Assembly: GCA_030428695.1 (NCBI GenBank)
Contig: JAUIEM010000049.1
Coordinates: forward strand, 1 to 33,601
Origin: a bacterium
Lineage (GTDB): Bacteria > Planctomycetota > J058 > JAJDCP01
Length of the DNA: 33,601 nucleotides
Direction of reading: 5' to 3'
Shown in pieces: positions 1 through 7,926 of the stretch; within the stretch, counting starts at the first letter, position 1, and each line of letters begins with the position of its first letter. The notes beneath the pieces are model-generated. The model searched no databases and was not told the origin of the DNA. It saw only the letters and a program-made list of their open reading frames with translations. Position numbers and translations under genes: made by a program.

Positions 1-119
1 GCGAGGAACACGCCGCCCTTCTTCGCGACGTCCTCGCCGAAGACGACGACGTCCTCGTCGTCGGCCATCGCTTCGTGCAGGCCCTTGTTCACCGCCTGGA
101 TCAGAGTCAGGTTCGCCAC
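1..119 (-). CDS. 2-oxoacid dehydrogenase E1 component, beta subunit (5' end only)
   Basis: Only the first 39 codons lie in the window; the gene runs off the left edge. The translated start reads MANLTLIQAVNKGLHEAM and continues with a VVVFGEDVAKKGGVF stretch. This is the hallmark N-terminus of the beta subunit of pyruvate or branched-chain 2-oxoacid dehydrogenase E1, which pairs with the alpha subunit to bind thiamine diphosphate and decarboxylate 2-oxoacids onto lipoyl-E2. The start is a GTG chosen because AAGGAG (126-131) sits six bases upstream. It follows the E1 alpha gene by 46 bases on the same strand, so the two are almost certainly co-transcribed. Whether the substrate is pyruvate or branched-chain oxoacids cannot be read from this fragment. 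Confidence 0.9.
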   Translation of the reverse strand, partial: MANLTLIQAVNKGLHEAMADDEDVVVFGEDVAKKGGVFL

Positions 120-165
120 GATCGTCTCCTTCACGACACCGAAGCACCGGATGGTTGGGATGGAT

Positions 166-1272
166 CTAGAGGGGGAAGGCCTCGGAGCGGTTCTCGATCT
201 CCCCGAGCTCCTCGAGCTCGGAGAGGAACGCCTCGCGCTGCCGCTCGAGGGCCGGCGGCATCGTCGCGTAGACGTCGTCGAAGATGCTCGAGATCGGCTG
301 GGAGGGCTGGGCGAGGACCTTCTTGAACGCGGCGGCGACTTCCTTCTCCGCCTGCGCGATGGTCTCCTGCTCCTGCTCGTCGCTCCACAAGCCGTGGCTG
401 GTCAGGTAGTTGCGCACGCGGTCGACGGGGTCTTTCCGTTCCCACTCCGCGAACAGCTCCTTCGGCACGTACTTGCTCGCGTCGTCGGAGGAGGTGTGCG
501 AGGTCATGCGGAAGGTCAGCCCCTCGATCAGGGTCGGCCCCTCGCCCTTGCGCGCCCGCTCGGCCGCCTGCTTCGTCGCCTCATGGACCGCGAAGATGTC
601 GTTGCCGTCGACCCGCACCCCGGGCATGCCGTAGGCGACGGCCTTCTCGGCCAGGGTCTCGCTCGCGGTCTGCTCGGAGACCGGGCAGGAGATCGCCCAC
701 TGGTTGTTCGTCACGAAGAAAATGCAGGGCGCCTTGGCCACCGCGGCGAAGTTCAGCCCGGCGTGGAAGTCGTTGCTGCTCGTCGAGCCGTCGCCGCAGA
801 AGGTCAGCACCACCCCGCCGTCCTTGCGGTACTTCGAGGCCATCGCCGCCCCGGCCGCCTGGGAGGTCTGGGTACCGATCGGGCTGCTGATCGAGGTGAA
901 GTGGATGTCCTTGAAGGAGAAGTGGTTCGGCATCTGCCGGCCGCGCACCAGGTCGGCCGCGTTCCCGACCAGCTGGCCGATCAGCGCCTCGAGGTCGACC
1001 CCGCGCAGGAGCGGGATCCCCGTCTCGCGGTAGGAGGGGAAGATCCAATCGCTGTCCTCGAGCGCGGCCGCGCTTCCCACATGGCAGGCCTCGGAGCCGC
1101 GGCAGGGCACGTAGAAGCCGATGCGGCCCTGGCGCTGGGCGCGCATCGCCCGGGCGTCGAGGGCGCGCACGGTCAGCATCGTGCGGTACATGTGCAGGAG
1201 CAGCTCGTCGGACAGGTCGACCGCCCGCCGCAGGCCCTTGGGGGTGAGAATCGACAGCATGGACTCGCTCAC
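166..1272 (-). CDS. thiamine-dependent 2-oxoacid dehydrogenase E1 component, alpha subunit (probably branched-chain)
   Basis: A 368-residue cytosolic protein that with E1 beta decarboxylates a 2-oxoacid using thiamine diphosphate. The ThDP motif is clear: GDGSTSSNDFHAGLNFA followed about 15 residues later by the closing NN of FFVTNNQW. The stretch RMTSHTSSDDASKYVP matches the phosphorylation-loop region of branched-chain E1 alpha (H-x-TSDD-x-x-Y) better than pyruvate E1 alpha, and GRQMPNHFSF also fits. Branched-chain specificity is therefore likely but inferred. The start is GTG at 1272, with AAGGAG at 1279-1284 six bases away; its GTGA overlaps the TGA stop of the upstream lipoyl synthase gene by four bases, so translation is probably coupled. 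E1 beta follows. Length is normal for the family. Confidence 0.93.
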   Translation of the reverse strand: MSESMLSILTPKGLRRAVDLSDELLLHMYRTMLTVRALDARAMRAQRQGRIGFYVPCRGSEACHVGSAAALEDSDWIFPSYRETGIPLLRGVDLEALIGQLVGNAADLVRGRQMPNHFSFKDIHFTSISSPIGTQTSQAAGAAMASKYRKDGGVVLTFCGDGSTSSNDFHAGLNFAAVAKAPCIFFVTNNQWAISCPVSEQTASETLAEKAVAYGMPGVRVDGNDIFAVHEATKQAAERARKGEGPTLIEGLTFRMTSHTSSDDASKYVPKELFAEWERKDPVDRVRNYLTSHGLWSDEQEQETIAQAEKEVAAAFKKVLAQPSQPISSIFDDVYATMPPALERQREAFLSELEELGEIENRSEAFPL

Positions 1273-2225
1273 GTCGCGCTCCTTGAGAACTCGCCGGACC
1301 GCCTTCCGCGGACCCGGCTCGCGATGAAGAACTCCGCCGCCTTGTACGAGCTGCGTACCAGCGGCCCGGAGGCCGTGTACAGGAAACCGAGCTCGTCGCC
1401 GAGGGCGCGGTAGGCCTCGAAGACCTCGGGCTCTATGTAGTCGACCACCACATGATGTTTCGGGCTCGGCTGCAGGTACTGGCCGACGGTCAGGAAGTCG
1501 ACGCCGACCGCGCGCAGGTCGCGCATCGTCTGCTCGACCTCCGCCCGCGTCTCGCCGATGCCGACCATGATCGAGGACTTCGTGAACACCTCGGGGTCGA
1601 GCTCTTTGGCCAGCCGCAGCACCTCGAGCGACTGCCGGTAGTTGCAGCGCTTGTCGCGCATCTCGCGGGTCAGCCGCTCGGTGACCTCGACGTTGTGGGC
1701 GAACACGTCCGGCCCGCCGGCGAGCAGCGCCTCGATCGCGTCGCGCTGACCGAGGAAGTCGCCGACCAGGGTCTCGAGCACGATCTCGGGGCAGCGCTCG
1801 CGGATCGCGAGCAGCGTCTGGGCGACGTGGCCCGCGCCGCCGTCGGCGAGGTCGTCACGGTCGACCATCGTCAACACGACGTAGGCGAGGCCGAGGGTGC
1901 CGAGCACCGTCGCGACCTTCTCGGGCTCGGCGGTGTCGGTGACGCCCTTGGGGTTGCCGGTCTTGACCGCGCAGAAGCGGCAGGCCCGGGTGCAGGTGTC
2001 GCCGAGCAGCATCACGGTCATCGTGCCGCCGCCCCAGCACTCCCCGATGTTCGGGCAGCGCGCCTCCTCGCACACGGTGTTGAGCTGTTTGTCGCGCAGA
2101 AGCCGCTTGATGCGTGTATAATTCTGCCCGCCGGGGGCGCGCACCTTCAGCCAGCGCGGCTTGCGGCGCGGGGTGTCTGCCCGGTCGGATGCCCCGGAAA
2201 CCTCAAGCGGAGTGCAACCTGTCAC
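1269..2225 (-). CDS. lipA: lipoyl synthase (radical SAM)
   Basis: LipA inserts two sulfur atoms at C6 and C8 of octanoyl groups on E2 and GcvH proteins, making the lipoyl cofactor. Both iron-sulfur clusters are visible: auxiliary-cluster cysteines C52, C57, C63 (C-x4-C-x5-C, in CEEARCPNIGEC) and radical-SAM cysteines C78, C82, C85 (CTRACRFC). The C-terminal RSSYKA supplies the conserved serine that ligates the auxiliary cluster. The frame stays open far upstream, but the family length (about 320) and a GAGG eight bases away favour the GTG at 2225, giving 318 residues. It overlaps the E1 alpha start by four bases (GTGA), which ties lipoate synthesis to a lipoate-dependent dehydrogenase in one operon. 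Confidence 0.95.
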   Translation of the reverse strand: MTGCTPLEVSGASDRADTPRRKPRWLKVRAPGGQNYTRIKRLLRDKQLNTVCEEARCPNIGECWGGGTMTVMLLGDTCTRACRFCAVKTGNPKGVTDTAEPEKVATVLGTLGLAYVVLTMVDRDDLADGGAGHVAQTLLAIRERCPEIVLETLVGDFLGQRDAIEALLAGGPDVFAHNVEVTERLTREMRDKRCNYRQSLEVLRLAKELDPEVFTKSSIMVGIGETRAEVEQTMRDLRAVGVDFLTVGQYLQPSPKHHVVVDYIEPEVFEAYRALGDELGFLYTASGPLVRSSYKAAEFFIASRVRGRRSGEFSRSAT

Positions 2226-2281
2226 GCGTCCGTCCTCGTCCCGGAGTGAGGCACTACCATACAGGCAAACGCCCCCCGTGG

Positions 2282-2295
2282 GCAAGACCTGTGCC
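2282..2295 (-). promoter_or_regulatory. possible sigma-54 (-24/-12) promoter upstream of lipA
   Basis: On the minus strand the sequence GGGCACAGGTCTTGCC has the GG and GC dinucleotides exactly 12 bases apart, as sigma-54 requires. The predicted start (about 2271) would give a leader near 46 bases. The match deviates from consensus at the T before GG, the G after CAC and the last W. A sigma-70-like TATGGT (minus strand, 2261-2256) lies closer and competes as an explanation. Bacillus subtilis bkd is known to be sigma-54 dependent, which makes the idea reasonable but does not prove it. Confidence 0.3.
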
Positions 2296-2335
2296 CAGCA
2301 CCCGGACGCTCCCCCTGCCCTCTCAGGAGAGTGCT

Positions 2336-4609
2336 GTGCCCGGGCCTCCCGCGCCCCTCGAGACCGCGTTTGCGTCGGGCCGGCCGCGGGCCGTCCTCGG
2401 CCTGCTGCTCGTGCTCTGCCTGGGCCTGAGCGCCCAGCAGCGCATCGCCGACGTCGAGTTCCGCGGCCTCGGCCCCTCCGACAGCCCGCCGCGCGGGCTC
2501 TCGAGCTTCCCCGGGGCCGTCCTCGACCCGCGGGGCATCGAGCAGGACCTCGCCCGGCTGCACGCCCTCGGCCGCTACGCTGACTCCCTCGCCGTCTCCG
2601 TGCGCGAGACCCCCGAGGGCCCGGTGGTCGTGTTCGACCTGCGGCCCCTGCCGCGGCTGGTCGCGACCGCGGAGGCTCCGGGCCTGACCGCCTTCTCGGC
2701 CGAGGCCCTGCTCGACCTCCTGCCGCGCGGCGCCGCCGCCCATCCCGCAAGGGTGCACGCGGTCGCCGAGTCCTTGCGCATCGGCCTCGAGCGGCGCGGC
2801 TACTGGTGGCACACCGTGACCCCGCGCAGCGAGACCCGGCCGGAGGGGGTGGCCCTGCGCTTCGAGGTCTCCGAGGGGCCGCAGGTCAGCCTGGGTGAGC
2901 TGCGCTTCGAGGGCAACTTCGCCCTGCGCAGCGAGTCCCTGCGCGTCGCCCTCGAGCCCTACCAGGTGCGGCGCCTCGACCGCGACGCCTTCCAGCAGCT
3001 CGCGCGGGTGCTGCGAGCGACCTACCTCGATCGCGGCTACCTGCTCGCCGAGGTCTGGGTGCACGAGGTGGAGGAGGTCTGGAGCGCGGGCGAGGTGCAC
3101 GTGACCTTCGGCATCGACGAGGGCGAGCGCTTCACCCTCGCGGCCCTCGAGCTGCCGCCGGACATCGACCCGGGAGCGGTGGTCGTCGGCGCCCCCGTCG
3201 ACCTGCCCGCCCTGCGCCGGCTGCGCTTCCGGGTCCAGCTCCACTACGAGGACCGCGGCCACTTCGACGCCGAGCTGCGCGAGCGCATCGCCCTGGTCGG
3301 CCCGCGCGAGGCGGCGGTGGAGATCCGCGCGGAGCCCGGCCCGGCCTACCGGGTCGGGCGCATCGACCTGTACGGCAACGAGAAGACCCGCGACACGGTG
3401 ATCCTCGACCGCCTCGCCCTCCGTCCGGGGGCCTATCCGACGCCGGGATGGCGGGCCCGCAGCCTGCTGCGGCTGCGGCGGCCGGACCTGTTCGACGATC
3501 TGCGCATCGGCTTCCGTGACGGCCTCTTGCCCGGGACCAAGGACGTGATCGTCGACGTCGACGAGGCCTTCACCTGGGGGGCCTACTTCAGCGCGAGCTT
3601 CAACGAGGGCCTCGGACCTCTCGCCGACCTGGTCATCGAGGAGCGCAACTTCGACCTCTTGCGCTGGCCGAAGAGCTTCGCCGACCTGATCGCCGGCCGC
3701 GGCTTCTCCGGTGGCGCCCAGCGTCTGGCCCTCAGCGTCGGGGCGGGGCGCGACCGGCTGCGGGGGCGCATCCGCTACGCGTCCCCGAACGTCTTCTCCC
3801 CGGACCTGAACTTCTACTTGAGCGCCGACGCCGAGACCCAGCGCCTCGAGGCGCATCGCGAGACGGTCTACGCCGTCGAGCCGGAGCTGCGCCGGCTGCT
3901 GATGCCCGGCATGTGGGCGGGGCTCAGCCTGCGGCTCGCGCAGGTGCAGATCGAGGACATCCGCAACATCGACGCCTTCGAGATCCTGCTCGACTCCGGC
4001 GACCACCAGGTCGGCAGCGTCGGCCTGCGCTGGGTCTGGGACCGCCGCCGACGCCAGGCGCTGACCTGGACCGGTACCCATCTCGAGGCGGGGCTCAAGC
4101 TGCAGGCGGGCTTCAACGGCGGGGACTCGGACCTCGTCGAGGGGAACCTGCGCTTCGACTTCGGCTTCGGCCTGCCCGGCGACCTGGTGCTCGAGACCCG
4201 CCTCGCCGCCGGTTGGATCGAGCCCCTCGACGGCGAACGCGTCACGGTCTTCGACCGCTACTACCTCGGCGGACGGCGCCTGCTGCGCGGCTTCCGCTAC
4301 CGTGGCGCCGGGCCGCGCCAGGCGGGGGAGCCGATCGGCGGCCGGGCCCGCGCGATCTCCAGCCTGGACCTCAGCTTCCCGCTGTTCTGGGAGCGCCTGC
4401 GCGGCAACCTCTTCATCGATGCGGGGCTGCTCGCCGAGTCGTGGGAAGAGGCCGAGCTCGAGGACATCCGCGTCGGGGCCGGGGGCGGCTTCCGCTTCCT
4501 GGTGCCGGCCCTGGACTTCCCGATCCGGGTCGACCTCGCCTGGCCGCTGGTCAAGAACAACGAGGATGCGGACGAGCTGTTCAGCTTCAGCCTGCAGCTC
4601 TTCTATTGA
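2336..4609 (+). CDS. Omp85/BamA-family outer-membrane protein (POTRA repeats plus beta-barrel)
   Basis: About 757 residues, probably inserting or exporting proteins at the outer membrane. From the chosen GTG a signal peptide is visible: arginines, then AVLGLLLVLCLGL and a cleavage region at LSAQQ. POTRA-like units follow, for example FEGNFALRSESLRVAL and YGNEKTRDTVILDRLAL. The C-terminal third is a surface-antigen (D15) barrel with the typical YYLGGRRLLRGFRYRG strand-loop and a final aromatic residue (QLFY). The start is inferred from AGGAGA at 2325-2330, five bases before GTG 2336; the frame is also open upstream to 2114, but that part overlaps lipA and looks non-coding. It is divergent from lipA by 110 bases. 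BamA versus TamA or another Omp85 paralogue is not resolved; no other bam gene is adjacent. Confidence 0.88.
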   Translation: MPGPPAPLETAFASGRPRAVLGLLLVLCLGLSAQQRIADVEFRGLGPSDSPPRGLSSFPGAVLDPRGIEQDLARLHALGRYADSLAVSVRETPEGPVVVFDLRPLPRLVATAEAPGLTAFSAEALLDLLPRGAAAHPARVHAVAESLRIGLERRGYWWHTVTPRSETRPEGVALRFEVSEGPQVSLGELRFEGNFALRSESLRVALEPYQVRRLDRDAFQQLARVLRATYLDRGYLLAEVWVHEVEEVWSAGEVHVTFGIDEGERFTLAALELPPDIDPGAVVVGAPVDLPALRRLRFRVQLHYEDRGHFDAELRERIALVGPREAAVEIRAEPGPAYRVGRIDLYGNEKTRDTVILDRLALRPGAYPTPGWRARSLLRLRRPDLFDDLRIGFRDGLLPGTKDVIVDVDEAFTWGAYFSASFNEGLGPLADLVIEERNFDLLRWPKSFADLIAGRGFSGGAQRLALSVGAGRDRLRGRIRYASPNVFSPDLNFYLSADAETQRLEAHRETVYAVEPELRRLLMPGMWAGLSLRLAQVQIEDIRNIDAFEILLDSGDHQVGSVGLRWVWDRRRRQALTWTGTHLEAGLKLQAGFNGGDSDLVEGNLRFDFGFGLPGDLVLETRLAAGWIEPLDGERVTVFDRYYLGGRRLLRGFRYRGAGPRQAGEPIGGRARAISSLDLSFPLFWERLRGNLFIDAGLLAESWEEAELEDIRVGAGGGFRFLVPALDFPIRVDLAWPLVKNNEDADELFSFSLQLFY

Positions 4610-4774
4610 TCTCAGCGGATGCTCTATCCCGCGACGGAGATCAGTTCCCGACGTGCGGCGGGTGCGCCCAGCGGGGGTTGCGACTCTCTCCATCCGTCTC
4701 GCGCCGTAAGCTCGACTTGACAGCGTCCACCCCTCGTGGGTCCCCGCACCCCGCCGCCGCCGCAGGCCTGGTGT

Positions 4775-4790
4775 CGGCACAGCTCTTGCA
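4775..4790 (+). promoter_or_regulatory. sigma-54-type (-24/-12) promoter candidate for the kinase gene
   Basis: The sequence CGGCACAGCTCTTGCA has GG at 4776-4777 and GC at 4788-4789, exactly 12 bases apart as in the consensus TGGCACG-N4-TTGCW; it differs at the first T and at the G after CAC. Predicted initiation near 4801 leaves a leader of about 25 bases containing a Shine-Dalgarno before ATG 4826. The 216-base stretch 4610-4825 otherwise shows a lone TTGACA at 4717 without a matching -10 and no gene. Confidence 0.45.
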
Positions 4791-4825
4791 CTCGGGTGCC
4801 GGAGTCCGACCCGCGAGGAGATCCG

Positions 4826-7759
4826 ATGCCGTACGACCCCCACGCCACCGCCGCCAAAGTCGTCCCCGGCGGAACCGGCGCCGTCGAATCCGCCCCGTCG
4901 CTCCGCTACCCTGTGGGGGGAGGTGCGATGCCCGAATCCCTCGAAGCCCTGCGCGCCTGGTGCGCCCGCCGGAACGCCGGCGCCGGCCCCCTCAGCGTCG
5001 GCGTGTCGGGCCTCGACGACCTCTCCCTCAGCCTGACCTTCCGCTCCCTCGCGAGCACCCTCGGCAGCGCCGGGGCCGTCCACTCCCTGGGCGGCCTGCA
5101 GGCGTCGCAGACGGAGGAGGCGTCCGACATACCGGCGCTGGCGCAGACCGGCAGCGGCCTCGCCCACAGCCTCGGCGCGGCGGACGCCCCCGCCCCCGAG
5201 GCGCAGGCCGCGAGACCGCTCGCCCCGCGGCGCAGCGAGCGCTACGAGATCCTGCACGCCGAGCAGGGCGGCATGGGTGTGGTGTACATGTGCTACGACC
5301 ACGCGATGGGCGTGCCGTTCGTGATCAAGACCTTCCGGGACGACCTGTTTTTCGGCGATGAGGACGTCCTCGCGGGCTTCCTCCACGAGACGCGCCTGTG
5401 GACGAAGATGGGCGCGCACCCCCACATCGTCCGCGCCTACGGGGTGCGCATGATCGCCTACACGCCGTACCTGTTCCTCGAGTGGGTCGTCGGTCGGACC
5501 CTCAAGGAGCGCCTCGTCGACGGTCCCCTGCCCCCCGCCGAGGCGGTCGAGGCGGCGCTGATGGTGTGCGAGGGTCTCCTGCATGGGCGCGCGCGGGCGG
5601 CGAGCTTCGTCCACGGCGACCTCAAGCCCTCGAACCTGCTCCTCGACGCCCACGGCTGCCTGAAGGTGACCGACTTCGGCCTCTCCCGCACCTCGGGCAG
5701 CGCGACGAGCCACGGGGGCGCGGCCGGGACGCCCCTGTACATGGCGCGCGAGCAGTGGAAGGGCGAGCCTCTCAGCGCCGCGACCGACGTCTACGCCCTC
5801 GGCGCGATCCTGTTCGAGATGCTGAGCGGCGCGCCGCCTTTCCGGGGCAAGCACGTCAAGGAGCTGCGGGACGCCCACTGCGACGCGCCGCCGCCGCCCC
5901 TCGCGCTGCCGCCGAGCGGGGCCTGGCTCGCCCCCGTCATCGCCCGCTGCCTCGCCAAGCGCCGGGCGGAGCGCCCGGGTCTGCAGGAGCTGCACGCGCT
6001 CCTCGAGGCGGGCGCGCGCTGGAGCCCGGAGCTCGGCATCCGGCGTCCCCAGCGCACCGTCTGGCACACTCTCCGCGACTGGCGGGAGCGCCTGCTCGAG
6101 AGCGTCGGCCTCGGCCGAATGCGCGGGCCCCTCGCCTTCGGGCAGGCCTTCCGGGGCGGCGTCGACGAGGCGATCAGCACCCAGCTCGCCGAGCTGAGCG
6201 AGTCCGCCCTCGACGAGGCCGCCCTCGTCCGCCTGGTGTCCCTGTCGCGGCTGCGGGGCACCAACCCCCGGCCCTTCCGGGACTGGTCGGCGGCGGCCCT
6301 CACCGTCCCCGCCGGCCTGCTCCGCGACCGCGACCTCGCCTGGATCGCCCTGCCCGAGGCCGACCTCCGCGGCCAGGATCTCGGCGCGAGCGTAATGCGG
6401 GACGCGAGCCTGCGGGGGGCGCGGCTGCAGGTCGAGGCCTGCGGCACGGACCTGCGGAACGCCGACCTGCAGGGCGCCGACCTGTCCTGGGTGCGCTGGG
6501 AGGCGGACCTCCGCGGCGCGGACCTGCGCGGGGCGGATCTCCGCGGCGCGGACCTGCGCGGCTGCCGGATGCACCGCGCGCGCCTCGACCGCGTGCGCTT
6601 CAACGAGGATACGCGCCTGCCGGCCTCGGCCGTCAGCGGCCTGTCCGAGGCGCTGAAGACGATCGAGCTCGAAGAGGCCTGGAGCGCGATGCGATTGCTC
6701 GGTCAGGTCGCGCCCGACCCGGCCCTGGCGGCGCTGTTGCGGCGGCTGCTCGGTGACTGGCGGTCGTGGCTGCGCGGGGCCGCCGCCCTCGCCCTCGGGG
6801 CGCATCCGGAGCTCGCCGCGGCGGCCGTCACCGACCTGATCCTCGCGCTGCGCGGCCATCGCTGGCACGCGCGGGCGGCCTGCTACGGGCTGTCCCGGCT
6901 CGAGCCCGGCGCCGCCCCGGACGAGGGGCCGCCGGTCCCGGGCCTCGACGCGCTGCTCAACAGCTCCATCGACGTCTTCACGCGCCCCCCCGAGAGGCTC
7001 TCCGCCAGCCCCGCGCTGTCCGCCGACGAGGTGTGCGAGGGCCTGCGCCACCGTCCGCTGCCCGAGCGCCTGGCCCTGGTGCGCGCCCTCGAAGACGACC
7101 TGAAACGCCCCGGCCAGCACAGGGAGCCAGGACGCCGCCGAGGGCCGGGGCAGGCGCGCTGGACCCAGGGCACGATCGCCTCTCTCCTCAACCTCGCCCT
7201 CGAGGATCCGCATCCCCTGGTCCGTGCCGAGGCCGCCAGCGCCCACCCCTCCCCGCGCCTGCCAGGCGTCCAGCGCGCACGGCGCGAGGCCGCAGCGGGC
7301 CTGGTGGTGCCCGCGATGGCCGCCGTCCTACGCCACGGCGATGCGACCAGCCAGCTCTACGCCGTGGCCTGCCTGGAGAGCCTCGGTTCCCTGGCCCGGG
7401 CCGCCCTGCCGGCCCTCGAGCAGGCCGCGGAGAGAGCCGCGCCGCGGGTCCAGGAGGCCTGCCGTCGGCGCCTGGCGTGGCTCGCCGCACACGAGGAGGA
7501 GAGCGCCGCCCCCGCGGCCGGGCCCGCGGACGGCGACGCGACGAAGAGCGACGAGACCGCACGCGCCGCAAGGACGGCGGAAGAGGCGCCCGCGCGGGAG
7601 GACACCGAGCGAGAGAGCGACGAGGCATCGCTGGCGGACCGAGGGGAGGCCTCATCGTCGGCGCAGGCCTCGTCCAGGCCCGCGGAAGCCGACCCCGGCG
7701 CCGAGGCGCCACCCGACGCGGAGGAGACCGGACCCGGGCGGCGGCCGATGCTCGCCTGA
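4826..7759 (+). CDS. Ser/Thr protein kinase fused to pentapeptide repeats and HEAT-like repeats
   Basis: A 977-residue, apparently cytosolic, Hanks-type kinase. Residues about 138-400 carry the kinase: a glycine loop (EQGGMGVVY), ATP lysine in VIKTF, catalytic HGDLKPSN, metal-binding DFG and an activation-segment end GTPLYMAREQW in place of the usual APE. The arginine of HRD is replaced by glycine. Residues about 510-592 are pentapeptide repeats (ADLRG units), which form a right-handed beta-helix. About 605-890 is leucine/alanine-rich helical sequence resembling HEAT repeats, and the last 85 residues are an acidic, Ala/Glu/Asp-rich tail. No transmembrane segment is evident. The start at 4826 follows GAGGAG (4815-4820); a second ATG at 4928 with a strong GGGGGAGGT is an alternative. 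Substrates and partners are unknown; the repeats suggest a scaffolding role. Confidence 0.92.
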   Translation: MPYDPHATAAKVVPGGTGAVESAPSLRYPVGGGAMPESLEALRAWCARRNAGAGPLSVGVSGLDDLSLSLTFRSLASTLGSAGAVHSLGGLQASQTEEASDIPALAQTGSGLAHSLGAADAPAPEAQAARPLAPRRSERYEILHAEQGGMGVVYMCYDHAMGVPFVIKTFRDDLFFGDEDVLAGFLHETRLWTKMGAHPHIVRAYGVRMIAYTPYLFLEWVVGRTLKERLVDGPLPPAEAVEAALMVCEGLLHGRARAASFVHGDLKPSNLLLDAHGCLKVTDFGLSRTSGSATSHGGAAGTPLYMAREQWKGEPLSAATDVYALGAILFEMLSGAPPFRGKHVKELRDAHCDAPPPPLALPPSGAWLAPVIARCLAKRRAERPGLQELHALLEAGARWSPELGIRRPQRTVWHTLRDWRERLLESVGLGRMRGPLAFGQAFRGGVDEAISTQLAELSESALDEAALVRLVSLSRLRGTNPRPFRDWSAAALTVPAGLLRDRDLAWIALPEADLRGQDLGASVMRDASLRGARLQVEACGTDLRNADLQGADLSWVRWEADLRGADLRGADLRGADLRGCRMHRARLDRVRFNEDTRLPASAVSGLSEALKTIELEEAWSAMRLLGQVAPDPALAALLRRLLGDWRSWLRGAAALALGAHPELAAAAVTDLILALRGHRWHARAACYGLSRLEPGAAPDEGPPVPGLDALLNSSIDVFTRPPERLSASPALSADEVCEGLRHRPLPERLALVRALEDDLKRPGQHREPGRRRGPGQARWTQGTIASLLNLALEDPHPLVRAEAASAHPSPRLPGVQRARREAAAGLVVPAMAAVLRHGDATSQLYAVACLESLGSLARAALPALEQAAERAAPRVQEACRRRLAWLAAHEEESAAPAAGPADGDATKSDETARAARTAEEAPAREDTERESDEASLADRGEASSSAQASSRPAEADPGAEAPPDAEETGPGRRPMLA
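6503..6562 (+). repeat. two-copy 30-bp tandem repeat inside the kinase gene (pentapeptide units)
   Basis: Units 6503-6532 and 6533-6562 are identical at 28 of 30 positions and encode four consecutive ADLRG pentapeptides. The near-identity at DNA level suggests recent duplication by slippage or unequal recombination, so repeat number may vary between strains. Confidence 0.85.
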
Positions 7760-7770
7760 GCTGAGCTGAG

Positions 7771-7860
7771 TCAGTCGACGTCCTTCAGCCCGTGCCACAT
7801 CGTGATCTCGTACCGCTCTGCCCCGACGACGAAGGTCGGCGAGGCGACGCTGCCTGATCT
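7771..7860 (-). pseudogene. possible remnant of a gene 3' end
   Basis: On the minus strand an open stretch of 29 codons ends in a stop at 7771-7773 and reads like a genuine C-terminus (ASPTFVVGAERYEITMWHG). It has no usable start and is preceded in frame by a TGA. Just upstream, another frame (WLCLADGGVEAWTEDQ) also looks protein-like, as if one gene tail had been frameshifted. I do not recognise the family. It fills the 167-base gap between the converging kinase and membrane-protein genes; the same gap has a CTGAGC hexamer repeated near 7756-7770. Confidence 0.25.
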
Positions 7861-7926
7861 TCAGTCCACGCTTCGACGCCGCCGTCCGCCAGGCACAGCC
7901 ACCTGCGTCGAGCTGTCCTGGACAGG

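Noticed and set aside
2116..2121. Perfect TATAAT hexamer on the plus strand
   Set aside because: It lies inside the lipA coding region, over 200 bases before the next gene, with no -35 at correct spacing.
4624..4857. 77-codon minus-strand frame in the gap before the kinase
   Set aside because: It has no ribosome site and no coding-like composition, and it overlaps the kinase promoter and start.
2222..7246. 1674-codon open frame on the minus strand
   Set aside because: It is antisense to the Omp85 and kinase genes, its product is Arg/Ala/Gly/Gln-rich without motifs, and GC-rich DNA leaves such shadow frames open.
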